Source of the DNA: Phorcus lineatus
Taxonomy: Eukaryota > Mollusca > Gastropoda > Trochida > Trochidae
Direction of reading: 5' to 3'
NCBI GenBank assembly: GCA_921293015.1
Contig: OV121085.1
Coordinates: 13,231,731 to 13,295,730 of the forward strand
DNA: 64,000 bases
The notes under the pieces were generated by a model. The model saw nothing but the letters and a program-made list of their open reading frames with translations. It searched no databases and had not been told where the DNA came from. Positions 1-10,635 of this stretch are shown here, piece by piece. Every line of letters begins with the position of its first letter. Within the stretch, counting starts at the first letter, position 1. Both the position numbers and the translations under genes were made by a program.

Positions 1-770
1 AAATTGTAGATTTCGTGACCCCATGACCCCAAATGGGGTCACAAGGGTCAAAACCTTAAAAATCTATTTTAATCTTCTTCTCTAGTTCCAAAAGGTCCAG
101 AGAGCTGAAAAGTTGTGTGTAGACTCCTTGGGCACTGGAGATTCTAAATTGTAGATTTTGTGACCCCATGACCCCAAATGAGGTCAGAGGGGTCAAAACA
201 TGAAAAACCTATTTTCATCTTCTTCTCCAGTTCCAAAAGGTCCAGAGAGCTGAATAGTTGTGTGTAGACTCCTTGGGCACTGGAGATTCTAAATTGTAGG
301 TTTGGTGACCCCATGACCCCAAATGGGGTCACAGGGGTCAAGACCTAAAAAACCTAATTTAATCTTTTTCCTTAGTTCCAAAAGGTCTAGAGAGCTGAAA
401 AGGTGTGTGTAGACTCCTTGGCCAACGGGGATTCTAAATTGTAGGTTTGGTGACCCCATGACGCCAAATGGGGTCACAGGGGTCAAAACCTAAAAAAACC
501 TAATTTCATCTTTTTCCCTAGTTCCAAACGGTCTAGAGAGCTGAAAAATTGTGTGAAGACTCCTTGGACACTAGGGATTCTAAATTGTAAGTTTGGTGAC
601 CCCATGACGCCAAATGGGGTCACAGGGGTCAAAACCTTAAAATCCTACTTTCATCTTCTTCTCCAGTTCCAAAAGGGCTTGATAGCTTAATAGTTGTGTG
701 TAGACTCCTTGGACTCTGAATTAAAGGTTCGGTGACCCCTTGACCCCAAATGGGCAATGGGCCTTTTTTA
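1..770. repeat. 145-bp satellite array, cut by the left window edge
   Basis: Head-to-tail units start near 1, 146, 291, 436 and 582, giving a 145-bp period. A shortened, diverged last unit begins near 719. Every unit carries a near-palindrome in which paired TGACCCC motifs face paired GGGGTCA motifs across an AAAT centre. Short open frames on the minus strand recur with the period and are by-products of the array. The array must continue to the left of the window. Confidence 0.93.
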
Positions 771-1738
771 TTTGATTGTGAATAACTCGGACGTTGGGAC
801 AGGCTATCTTTCCTACACTGCCCATGACCCCATGGTCTAAACCACAACACCTATTTCTATCAAAAGTCTGATGAGCTACAGAGCCCATGGCTCTATTTTT
901 ATCTTAACATATTAACAGCTTGTGATATTTGCTTAAATCTGATAGACAATTATTGAAATATGGCAGGTGTATGTTTCAAGGACGAATAGAAAATGTAGAT
1001 TTGATACTTAGGCAGTTTTCTGATGCACTGCCTAGCAATACAGCTATTAGCTGTGCTTCAAGTTAGCAGCCCATCAGTTATTTCTCTTTCTGATATCTAG
1101 TGACTGATGTAAAGCCACTTATTATTCAAAAGACTTAAAAGAAATTTTAGATATTAAACTTTTCTACTGAATATAAAAGAATTAAAAAAATGTTTAAAAA
1201 AACTGATTTGAAAATATTTGTTGTTCAAATAACTTTAAAGAATACTTTAAAATTTTCAACTTCTCTTCTGGTTAGTTATTCTTTTAACCAGTAACTGATT
1301 CTTGTACATTGAAACTCTGCCATGAATTTAAAAAAATTAATCCATAGTGATGACATCAATCTCCTATTGTGGTTTCAGTGGATCATTTTCAAGAATCCAT
1401 TGCAATCTAACTGTCCCGCTCAAGAGGGTTGTTAGTTTTTGAAATTTTCTTTAATATTTCAAAATGTCTTTTTATGCTTTAAGAATGATAAATGTATAAT
1501 GACTCAAATATGAAATTGAACTTCTGAAAGTGTGTGTGACAAAACTCGAAACATGCAATCTCTCGAGTGGTAACACAGCGATTTTATCCACTTGTCTATG
1601 GAAGTCTCAGTACAAATGTAGGTACGAATCCTGTGTTGTTAAGATAGGGAATTAAGCGTGAAGAGCACGGGGAGAACATGGATAGCATGATTGAGGCACA
1701 TACAATCGGCTGTCAATCACATCTAATTGGGTAAAAAT
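771..1738. other. AT-rich stretch, nothing recognised
   Basis: No open frame or repeat copy that I can support. The first 90 bases look like decayed satellite edge, with another CCCATGACCCCATGG motif near 821. Confidence 0.6.
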
Positions 1739-1750
1739 GGCAATGCATGA

Positions 1751-2051
1751 GGTGAGGTGAGGTTATGTCGGGTTTCACGCCGCTTTCAAGAGTATTTCAT
1801 TTATATTGCGGCTGCTAATATCATTGCAGGAAGAAAGCCCGCAACACCATTGTGGCTATGCATTGTGATGAAACCTGCGAGCATTGGATGGATGGTACCG
1901 CGCTGAAATTCAGTGTAGCAATGCACCCAAACCTTACTGTGTGTAGAACAGTTCTTTACTGCAGACAAAGTTGCCGAGCCCCTGGCGGAATTCAAACAAC
2001 AGACCTCTTGATCTGATGCCGAACACACTTACCACTGCGCTTTCCCACCCC
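1751..2051 (-). mobile_element. tRNA-derived SINE (family A), near full length
   Basis: Read on the minus strand it starts with a GGGGTGGGAAAGCGCAGTGG-like tRNA head (box A). A decayed box B and the family body with a TCTGCAGTA motif follow, and the tail ends in CCTCACCTCA. A perfect 12-bp target-site duplication, GGCAATGCATGA, lies at 1739-1750 and 2052-2063, which fixes both ends. A 75-residue open frame inside it is SINE sequence, not a gene. Confidence 0.93.
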
Positions 2052-2063
2052 GGCAATGCATGA

Positions 2064-2975
2064 CCTTGGATAGACTCAAACTTAGACCCGAGCTTCAAAT
2101 TAGGAGTGCCCTAAGTCTGTCTCTCAAATATCACTTGTTACCACAATTTTTTAAATAATTTTAAGCAAAATGTTAGAAAACAGATAATTGTTTTAAAGAA
2201 ATTTATGAAAAATACATATCAATGGTAAAAGTGATAATGACAATTTCTAGTTTTATGAAGTGTTATGTGGATTAAGATGGAGAATAATCAACTCGCCCAT
2301 TTGATGGAATATTTTTCATAAATCAAGTCCTCACCATGCATTGACACCCCAATATGCCTCCCCCTGGATCTTCCACTATCAAAGGACTTATACTTACTCC
2401 GCTACTAACTTCAAACTCTATATGTATGAACAGTATGGTGAAACATCAGTGTATATAAGGTAATTAGTGGTCTCATTGTGAGGAAGTGTAATGTACTGTA
2501 GATATGGATCTGACATATCTACTTATCGTTACTCTATTGATATATATATGTATATGTATATAATAGCACATTGACCTAGTTTGTGGACATCTGAAAACAA
2601 TACAACTTACCATATGAAATTCACTTGTACAATGACCTGAGATCTTTATCTTGAACAAATTATTTGTTTAATGAAATATATTATTCTTTTTTTAATGGTG
2701 AGTCCATTTTAGTATTAGAAAAAGTATGAAGAAGGAAAATTGTTCATTGTTAAAACAGTTTTCTTCAATGTCAATATTTAATTTAGTTTTAAAAAGTGTT
2801 TTCTATTATTTTTGTTTGTTTATGATTATTATTGATTGCAAATAAAAAAAATTCATATTGATTTTACAGTAGATCAATAACGATTGAAAACTTTAAGAAA
2901 ATGGACCCTGATAATTTAAAAAGTAAATAGGAGCATGAGTCCTTATATATATCTGTACAAGCCTTGCTTATAACA
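2064..2975. other. AT-rich stretch, nothing recognised
   Basis: Holds a short TA/TG microsatellite near 2537-2563 and otherwise unique AT-rich sequence. Confidence 0.6.
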
Positions 2976-2980
2976 ATATC

Positions 2981-3041
2981 AGGTACTCAGGTACTGACCT
3001 ACTCAGGTACTGACCTACTCAGGTACTGACTTACTCAGGTA
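2981..3041. repeat. short tandem repeat, about 17-18-bp unit
   Basis: Three to four units built on ACTCAGGTACTGACCT lie head to tail. Confidence 0.85.
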
Positions 3042-3075
3042 TGAGTCCCCGATTTTGGACAGCTGCAGGTATTAA

Positions 3076-3268
3076 AGAAGACTAACATATAGTCCCTGAA
3101 AAAAGGTTCCACCAAAAATGGATTTTTCAATATTTGGTATGAAATAATATAAAAAAGAAGTCTTGTACAATACTTGATTTCAGGAGGCAACCAGACTTGC
3201 CAACATTTTCTAGACTTAAGAAGACTCCTTTAATATTTTGCCATAGGGTCTGGATGACAGACTGGTTT
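3076..3268 (-). repeat. unclassified dispersed repeat R1, copy 1
   Basis: The reverse complement matches 40437-40605 in several blocks, including AAGTCTAGAAAATGTTGGCA, TATTATTTCATACCAAATAT and a TTTTTTCAGGGACTAT stretch. No terminal repeats or coding capacity are seen. It could be the remains of an old transposon. Confidence 0.75.
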
Positions 3269-3700
3269 AAAAAGTTTAATGAAAATACTTACTGCACAGC
3301 AATTAGAGGTGATACTCCAGAACCATCGCTATTTCAAGCTACAATTAAGTCCAAGTTTCAGGGATGATTCTAATTTTGTTTTAAAGAAGACATAAAAAAA
3401 ACATTGTTAACTGTGAAGATTGGAATGAGAAATGCAGCATATGACTTTTATGAAACTTTTTTGTAAATTGTGTTAAATCCTTGCTCTGTCCTTGCTGATA
3501 CAAAAATTCACATGGTTTTGTAATAGTCATAATTTATTACAACTTCCATGGGTTATAATCTGCAAACTTTCTGTTCTGTTGTATCTGCGGGTTGTAATTG
3601 TTCCCCATGACTTTTCAGTTAGCCCAGTCGTGCTGAACTTTAAGAATTTCTCTGATTACCTCAATTTCCTTTCCTTATGTTCTTGAGTCCAATACAGAGT

Positions 3701-4015
3701 TTGGGCAGGATAGCGCAGTGGTTAGCATGTTCGGCTTCAGATCAAGAGGTCAGTGGTTCGAGTCCCGCCAGGGGCTCAGCAACTTTGTCTGCAGTAGAGA
3801 ACTGTTCTACATGCAGTCAGCTTTGGGTGCATTGATACACTGAGTTTCAGCGCAGTACCACCCATGGTTCCCTAGTTCCAGCCGATGCTCGCAGGTTTCA
3901 CCACAATGAATGCCACAATGGTGTTGCAGGCTTTCTCCCTGCAATAATATTAGAAGCCGTGATATAAGTGAAATACTCTTGAGGGTGGCGTTTAACCCCA
4001 TTTCACCTCACCTCT
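3701..4015 (+). mobile_element. tRNA-derived SINE (family A), full length
   Basis: Box A (TAGCGCAGTGGTTAGCA) and box B (GGTTCGAGTCC) are intact in the first 70 bases. The family body follows, then a tail ending in TTTCACCTCACC. Target-site duplications AATACAGAGT (3691-3700) and AATACAAAGT (4016-4025) differ by one base, so the insertion is fairly old. The 64-residue minus-strand open frame across it is a shadow. Confidence 0.93.
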
Positions 4016-4025
4016 AATACAAAGT

Positions 4026-4650
4026 CACTGATCAAATCAAGGCCTTCTATCATTTCAATCAAAGGAAACTGAAACCTATTCATTTTGTAACTCCAGCTGT
4101 ATGAAGAATACTATCATGTAATGAATACCTAATAGTGAATTGTGACACCTTTCAATTCAGTAGAGAAATTAGATAAATATGAGATAATCTGTATAAGGCT
4201 CTTTTGGAGGTCAGGTGGTTCAAACCCACCTTGAGAATATATTTTTTTGTTATCACAGATTTGTGAAAGGATGTACAGGAATGTCTCCCGAAAATTTTTG
4301 TTTTTCAACATATAGCGTCAACAAAATTCTCTCTTGTAAGATAATTTTTGTCCCTGTTCTATATAGGGACCTTCAGGTTAGTAATTAATAAGATTTTCAA
4401 AATCTTTTAACAAATTTGAATCAAAGGTCAAGGCCATCTATATATAGTTATCACTTCCAGGTTTCTAAATCAAAGCCTGTTAATTATCATCAATTTTAGA
4501 TAAGTTTTCAAATGAAAGCCTGTTTATTATCATTATATAGATATTAGGCATACATGCCCTTTAAAAAGGGAACAAATGTAACAATTTTATACTTATAGGA
4601 TCACTCTATCTGAAATACTACAGACTCTTATGCTTTTTCAGATTGGGTCT
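4026..4650. other. AT-rich stretch with a lone box-B-like motif
   Basis: Only a GGTTCAAACCC motif at 4217-4227 stands out. No matching box A or cloverleaf could be placed, so no tRNA is called. Confidence 0.5.
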
Positions 4651-4654
4651 CTTG

Positions 4655-5475
4655 CAGGATTCGAACCCATACCCCCAGGCAACACCACACCAGCACAGAC
4701 TGTACCAACAGCTGACCAACTCACCCATCAGGCCTTGTAAGGGTAGGGCCTGAACAATTTTAAGAACCTGTACTACATATACTGTGATCCCAAACATTGC
4801 AATTTTACATATAGATATGCAACAAAAGCACTGACTGTACCAACAGCTGACCAACTCACCCATCAGGTCTTGTAAGTATAGGGCCTGAACAATTTTAAGA
4901 ACCTTTACTACATATACTGTGATCCCAAACATTGCAATTTTACATATAGATATGCAACAAGAGCACTGATAGTGCCAATAGCTGACCAACTCATCCATCA
5001 GGCCTTGTAAATGTAGGGCCCAAACAACTTTAAGACCCTGTACTACATATACTGTGATCCCAAACATTGCAATTTTACATATCGATATGCAACATAAGCA
5101 CTGACTGTACCAACAGCTGACCAACTCAGCCATCAGGCCTTTTAAGTGTAGGGTCTGAACAACTTTAAGAATCTGTGCTACATATACTGCGATCCCAAAC
5201 ATTGCAATTTTACATATAGATATGCAACATAAGCACTGATAATGCCAGCAGCTGACTAACACATATCCCAAGCTTTGTGTCAGACTGGCCCGAAAAACTA
5301 CACAAGTCTGTGCTATTGCATATACTGGGATCCTGAACATAACAATTTAACATTTTAGATATGCAACACCAGCAATGACTGTACCAACAGCTTACCAACT
5401 CACCCATCAGGCCTTATAAGGGACTGGGTCAGAACAACTACATAAATCTGTACTATTGCAGATACTGTAATCAAA
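4655..5475 (-). repeat. 135-bp tandem array with a tRNA-like head
   Basis: Units start at 4711, 4846, 4981, 5116, 5251 and about 5390, a strict 135-bp period until the last, looser unit. On the minus strand each unit carries a box-A-like GATGGGTGAGTTGGTCAG. The array ends at a box-B-like GGGTTCGAATCC (about 4658-4670), so it looks like an expanded tRNA-derived SINE head. Because 135 is divisible by three, one frame stays open for 240 codons (5340 to 4618) with a 45-residue, Cys- and Ile-rich period. I see no domain, no splice context and no conserved start, and regard this frame as a by-product of the period. Confidence 0.85.
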
Positions 5476-5636
5476 AACAGAACATTTTTTACATTTTGGT
5501 ATTTCTTCCATATAATCATATGTTTAATAGTGTAACTGTACCTATTCATAGACTAACAGGAACTACTTGGAATAAGGAATCCAAGAGAAAAAGGGTTAAC
5601 AGTTCTACTGTCCTACATCAAACATCTATATCATGG

Positions 5637-6112
5637 TTAAAGAGCCACTCCGTGAGTTGTTGGAGTCATAAGTGCCAAACTTAATCAATGGTGTCATTTG
5701 ATCACGAAGTATCGACTGTTACCAAAACACACATTTTAAAGCTTGTTGGTTTTTAACAGTGATAATATGAAGGTAGAACGTCGCAATTATGATTGAAAGC
5801 TGGACAGTGGCGCGCATCAAATAATCAAACGTAATTTTTTAGACTTATCTAAAACAGCCAGGAGGGCAGTATGGAGTTGATAGTGTTTGTTAGGTTATAT
5901 AACTAGTATCCATGTATACTGGACGTGATATCTACACCTCTGTGCATATATAAGGCTGTTTTTAGATTTTAATTGAAAATCAGTATTTGTCATATATATG
6001 TCTTTTAGACATGAAAAGTTAAGATGTTTTGATTTTACATCACCACATATGACATTTAGGTTCGTTTCAAAGGTAAATAATATGTTATGAAAATCACTGA
6101 GTGGCTCTTTAA
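5637..6112 (+). mobile_element. MITE family 2, copy 1 (TTAA-flanked)
   Basis: It begins TTAAAGAGCCACTCCGTGA and ends TCACTGAGTGGCTCTTTAA, an imperfect terminal inverted repeat with TTAA on both sides. The length of 476 bp matches two other copies, at 52604-53080 (inverted) and 54840-55316. It has no transposase frame. TTAA target sites are typical of piggyBac and Kolobok superfamilies; which one applies is not decided by the sequence here. Confidence 0.93.
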
Positions 6113-6772
6113 TTGGATAGATAAAGGATACAATACTGCATCAGTCAACTTTTTGACACCAGAAATTGATGGGTTGAAGATGGGGGTCTTATGCTTACCG
6201 GGTAGGTTGTATGATATGACCTAAACATTCTGAAGCCACGCCCAGCAAAGGAACTGAGATTATTACACTGGACGCCAGATGCACAAACATTGAAGTCAAG
6301 TCACTACAAATAAAAAATAATCTAATCATAATGCATTGTCTGTTGTGTACAGGATCATTAAATACATTATTTGTCTTGTGTTGTTTTTTCTATCTCTTGT
6401 GACTTATTTTTTGCTAAGACAAACATAACATTTATGGAAAAATCCACTTTCATGAATAGAATAGTAGTATCATTATTGTTATAATTGTATTTCAATGAAA
6501 TATTCACATAACTGGAAACTACATGTTAGATATAAAAGATTCCAAACAACTCTCCATGTCAAATTATTTTCATAAGTATGACGTATTTGATCTACTTCTA
6601 TGACAAATTAAGTTTGATTTATTGGTATTCCCTTGAGCTAGTAAGTAATTTGTTTAATATCAATTGTTTGTATAAACCTAATACAAGAGCTGAAAATTTG
6701 TCTGAGTGTTTCATGACACCAAGTGCAAGGAGGTCACAGATTGAAGATTGATACATCATTAGCAATTTACCA
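6113..6772. other. AT-rich stretch, nothing recognised
   Basis: No repeat copy or coding frame that I can support. Confidence 0.55.
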
Positions 6773-7090
6773 TACTTGCAGGAAACTGAAAGAAAAGGTT
6801 TAGAACAAAAGTGATTGTGAGATCACCTCTAACTGGATTCGACCTAGGACCTCCGATCAAGAGTTAAACACTTAACCAATTCAGTCAAAGAGATATCCCT
6901 CTTGCCTTATCGATTAGGAATGGATCTTATCACACTTGCAGGAAACTGAAAGAAGAGTTTGTAAGAAAAGTGATTGTGAGATCACCTCAAACTGGATTCG
7001 ACCTAGGACCTTGTGAGATCACCTCCAGATGAATTTGAACCCAGGACCTCTAGTTGAGAGTAAACACTCAATCCAATTCAATCCCTCATG
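6773..7090 (-). mobile_element. tRNA-like SINE (family B), tandem partial copies
   Basis: Two copies about 160 bp apart each begin ACTTGCAGGAAACTGAAAG and run into GTGATTGTGAGATCACCTC. A third piece begins at about 7012. On the minus strand the first shows a box-A-like TTTGACTGAATTGGTTAAG and a box-B-like GGTCGAATCC. Copies two and three are cut short and abut, suggesting local duplication or insertion of one copy into another. Confidence 0.8.
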
Positions 7091-7104
7091 CTTAAGCCTA
7101 GGAT

Positions 7105-7396
7105 TGCTTTTACAGGTAGGTAGGTAGGTGGATTTAAGGGCGACGTTGGGCCAAAAATGACCTTTATGCGCCCGTTTTGCTTTTATTCACATTCACAAAG
7201 TGACCTGTCCTTGAGTCAAACCTCTTCCTAAAGTTATAAAGAACTTATATCCAGGATGTAGTAGGCAGAAGAGAGGTGCCCTGATCCAATGTCAAGGGCC
7301 AAAGAAACAAAATTGATTGTTAGATCACCTCAAACAGGATTTGAACCCAAGACCTCCAGGTGAGGATTAGACATTCTGCGCATTCAGTTAATAGAA
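7105..7396 (-). mobile_element. SINE family B copy with longer body
   Basis: The tRNA-like head lies at the high-coordinate end: a decayed ATTCAGTTAATAG, then GGATTTGAACCCA as box B. The body contains GACCTGTCCTTGAGTCAAAC and AGTTATAAAGAACTTATA, shared with the copy at 7785-7975. A GTAGGTAGGTAGG run lies at its low-coordinate end. Dispersed repeat R2 starts immediately beyond the head. Confidence 0.75.
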
Positions 7397-7737
7397 GATA
7401 TTATATGAGTGTCCATGACATACTATGTTTAGGACATGAGTGCCTAAATATTAGTATTTTCCGAGTGAGAGCGAGGGACATACAGATAATAAGGCACGTG
7501 TGTCCTAAACATAGTATGTCATGGGCACGAATATGATATTCTGTTTATTACTGAAGTCCAGAAATCAAGGAAACTAATCAAAATCAACATCCAAGAATAG
7601 CCATAGGAGCATTTAGAACACAACGTCATAGGCGAACTGTGACGTCAAAGGATTGTTTTTGACGTGATGTCACAATGAAAAAGTGATATTTTGCCCTAGG
7701 GCATCGTATGAAAAATATGACCCCTGATATGTTGCCC
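7397..7737 (+). repeat. dispersed element R2, copy 1, with internal palindrome
   Basis: It matches 9583-9913 in inverted orientation over most of its length. Its first 150 bases hold facing arms CATGACATACTATGTTTAGG and CCTAAACATAGTATGTCATG. Further on are TGACGTCA-like sites and the shared TGATATTTTGCCCTAGGGCA. No coding frame and no clear terminal repeats, so its class is unknown. It lies against a SINE B copy, perhaps inserted into it. Confidence 0.8.
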
Positions 7738-7784
7738 TCATAAGTTATAAAAAGAGATATAACACCCTGGCCGCAACCAGTAGG

Positions 7785-7975
7785 TATGCTTTTATATGAC
7801 CCTGCTACATATATCTAAGTGACTTTAACTTGAGTCAATCCCCCTTTTTTAGTTATAAGAACTTATACACAGAGTGTGCCCGTCCAATGTTGGCGCCAAA
7901 TGTAACAAGTGATTGCTAGTTAATCTGTGGTGGGAGTCAGGCACTCTACAGATTCAGCCAAAGAGATATCCTGAC
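7785..7975 (-). mobile_element. SINE family B copy, diverged
   Basis: It shares the AGTGACTTTAACTTGAGTCAA, AGTTATAAGAACTTATA and TTCAGCCAAAGAGATATCC blocks with the copy at 7105-7396. Box B is decayed. Confidence 0.7.
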
Positions 7976-8126
7976 ACTGAAGGCTTTTACTGGATGCCTT
8001 AAGATTGGCTAGCTGAGCTTATATCAGAACATGTAACTAATGGGGTTGCTTTCAGACCCTGTGGAAAATAAAAAGCCTACACTGCCTTAGGGTCACTAAA
8101 GCAACTTAGATCAGTTTCCCTAGCTC

Positions 8127-8300
8127 AAATGATCGAAAGGTTTTCACACTTACATGCCCACAGGCTGTTTTCCTTGACATGTGATAATTTTGTCTACAAG
8201 TATAGATAATGGGATTGAGTAATGACGTGTTTGACCCTCTGAAGATATTACATTTTGCATAAACTATTATTTAAACAGGGAAATTGAAAGAGAATTTAAG
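8127..8300 (+). repeat. dispersed repeat R3, copy 1
   Basis: It aligns by eye with 45655-45840. Shared blocks include TTCAAATGAT-type starts, TTTGACCCTCTGAAGATA against TTTGGCCCTCCGAAGATA, and a following ATTATTT run. It is old and of unknown class. Confidence 0.55.
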
Positions 8301-9582
8301 TGTTGAAAAACATGCCACAGTGACTTTAACAGATCACATTTTAAAAATCAGCTATTGTTCAATGCGGGAAAAATGATATGATAAACAAAATAATCCCCTT
8401 TTTCGAATGTCTTTGAACTAACAATTGAAACTTTATGAAATGGCAGTTACAGATATACTTCAGATTGAGTCATAGTGCAGCTGTATTTTAGCCCTTAACT
8501 AATGCACTCTTTTAGTGGCATTCTAGAAGTTGTAGTTTAAATGAAGCAAGAAGTACTTGAAAAGGTATAAGGAGCTATACCGAAACGTTGCAAATCTGTT
8601 AATAAAGAAGTTGAATATCATAAATCTTGTATTTAACTTAACTAATGCATTATATTTGACGAACACATGCAAGAAATGGTATGATTTATTCTTGGATGAG
8701 TTCACTGAAGAGCAGGAGAGATATATAAAAAGACATGTGATTTTCATGACATATTGTTTGGTTTTATACATGATACATTACGCATTTTTCCAAGCATCTT
8801 TGGTAATAGTCTTGCTTCATGACTGTGTATATAAAGGAGCCTTTAATACAGCCTAGGTCCACATTCAGCAAGTCAAGATTGACTGAATACATGAAATTAG
8901 GAGCCCAAAGAAAAAGATATTGTGGATGAAGGAACAGTAAATTATCAAAATTTTTCATAGACTAAATTTTAGTCTACTTTAGTCACAATACATGTATAGA
9001 TTTTATCATTACAAGTTCATTCTATAGCATAAGAATTCATCAATAACTCCTTTGACTTTTCACTCTCAAAGCTAATTTTCATTTCCATACTACCTCTAAT
9101 TTTTAAGACCATTTCAAAAGACCATTATTTCAGGCCAGTAACCTAGTAGTCAAGTTACACAGACAGTGTTGATTAGCTATAAACCAGTGTTATTGGTGCT
9201 GTAAAGTGCATCTAATGTCTTGCTGATTAAGCAAATATCTGGTTTCTTGAGAGGGTCGACTTGTCTCCAGTACTGGTGGCTTCTGGTTTCCTTAATTGTA
9301 TTTACCAAACAATCTTACTACCAGTATTATACTTAAGTACTACTAGCTTTCAGCTTTTTCTTAATGCATTTATTAAAGAGACACTCTATGATTCCATGGT
9401 ATTATGTTTGGCCCTTGGAATGTCAAAACATCCATTTATGGTGATACTCCCTAAATATTTCTTACATATTCTTATTTTATACATGACAATTATTTTTTTC
9501 AATTAAAATCAAAATCCTGTGTGTGTGCCCGTGCAGACAACACGTTACATTTACATACATATACTAGTTTTATTACCAAGGA
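8301..9582. other. AT-rich stretch without a supported gene
   Basis: Open frames of 99 codons (plus, 8557-8856) and 82 codons (minus, 8523-8771) overlap each other. Neither shows a recognisable domain, splice context or biased composition, so neither is called. Confidence 0.55.
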
Positions 9583-9913
9583 CGGCAATCATATCAGGGT
9601 TCATATTTTTATACTCATAATGCCCTAGGGCAAAATATCACTTTTAAATTGTGACGTCAAATTATAAACAATGCTTTGACGTCACATTTCTTCTATGACC
9701 TTGAGTTCCAAATGTGACGACGGCGGGTAATCCGCCTATGGTTGGAGGTTGATTTTGTTAATTTTCTTTGATTTGCGATTACGGTGATAAACAGATTATC
9801 CTTTTCGTGTCCCTGGCATACTATGTTTACGACACTGTCGCTGTCGCTCGGGAAATACTAACATCTAGCCTCTCATGTCGTAAACATAGTATGTCATGGA
9901 CACTCATAATATC
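9583..9913 (-). repeat. dispersed element R2, copy 2 (inverted)
   Basis: Inverted copy of 7397-7737, with the same pair of facing ACATAGTATGTCATG arms (9811-9900) and the TGCCCTAGGGCA block. The arms here read TTACGACA where copy 1 has TTAGGACA in both arms. The paired change suggests the arms are corrected against each other or that a stem is kept. Confidence 0.8.
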
Positions 9914-10532
9914 CTCTATATGTGACCTTTCAATTTCCATCAACTCAAATTTCATATTATACTTGCTTTGGACGAGTTTGACAAGTTATGTTTGATTCGT
10001 TTCATTTTCTGTTTTTCAATGTGAATTGTGACCCTGTGACATTATGTTGTCTCACTACTGTACTAATTGACATTAAAATGATACTTTTCCAACACTCAGT
10101 ACTTCTGGGTATCATGCGCCATGAAAATGAATAGCATATTTGACTTGAACAACTCATGTAAATGACATTTCCCGAATAAATAAAGGTTTTTGTATTGATT
10201 TTACAATAAATATAACAATTTGTAAAATGAATCTTTAAAGAAAAGTACCATAGAGTTTAGGAAATGCTACTCTAGACTTTGACTGGTCCCATATCATTTT
10301 ATTTTCTTAAAATCTTTTGGTTTTGGTAAACATGATATTGCATTGTTTAGAACAATCAAATTTTGATCATCGGTCTGGTGTTCCAATTTTGCCTGTAAGT
10401 ACACATCTATATATGTAAATGAGTGCAGAACACTCCCTTAAGAGAATTAATCCGGTCACATTTTAGGTGCTCAAAGTTCAATACCAACTACTGTGACAGG
10501 GTGAAATAAAAACATTCATATTAGCTTTGGCC
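9914..10532. other. AT-rich stretch, nothing recognised
   Basis: No gene or repeat copy that I can support. Confidence 0.55.
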
Positions 10533-10635
10533 AGAGGGATATCTCTTTGGCTGAATTGGTAGAGTGTCTGACTCTCAACAGGAAGTCCTGGTTCAAATCC
10601 CACAATGGTGATCTCACAGTCACTTCTGTTACACT
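10533..10635 (+). mobile_element. SINE family B head, plus strand
   Basis: Box-A-like TGGCTGAATTGGTAGAGTG at about 10549 and box B GGTTCAAATCC at 10590-10600 are spaced as in a tRNA. GTGATCTCACAGTCACTT follows, the same join seen in the minus-strand copies near 6.8-7.0 kb. A 138-codon open frame starting inside the head (10547-10963) is not a gene: it enters simple T-rich sequence. Confidence 0.78.

Noticed and set aside
1801-2028. Open frames at 1801-2028, 3807-4001, 19924-20145 and 56503-56703 as related small genes
   Set aside because: Their similarity comes from all lying in SINE family A copies.
3701-4015. tRNA gene at the SINE head
   Set aside because: Boxes A and B are present, but the sequence runs into a SINE body with target-site duplications and forms no clean cloverleaf.
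4217-4227. tRNA gene suggested by GGTTCAAACCC
   Set aside because: No box A or acceptor stem could be paired around it.
4618-5340. 240-codon minus-strand frame as a Cys/Ile-rich repeat protein
   Set aside because: It is fully explained by a 135-bp tandem period divisible by three, with no domain or exon signals.
8557-8856. 99-codon plus-strand frame
   Set aside because: An equally open antisense frame overlaps it; AT-rich composition, no domain, no splice signals.
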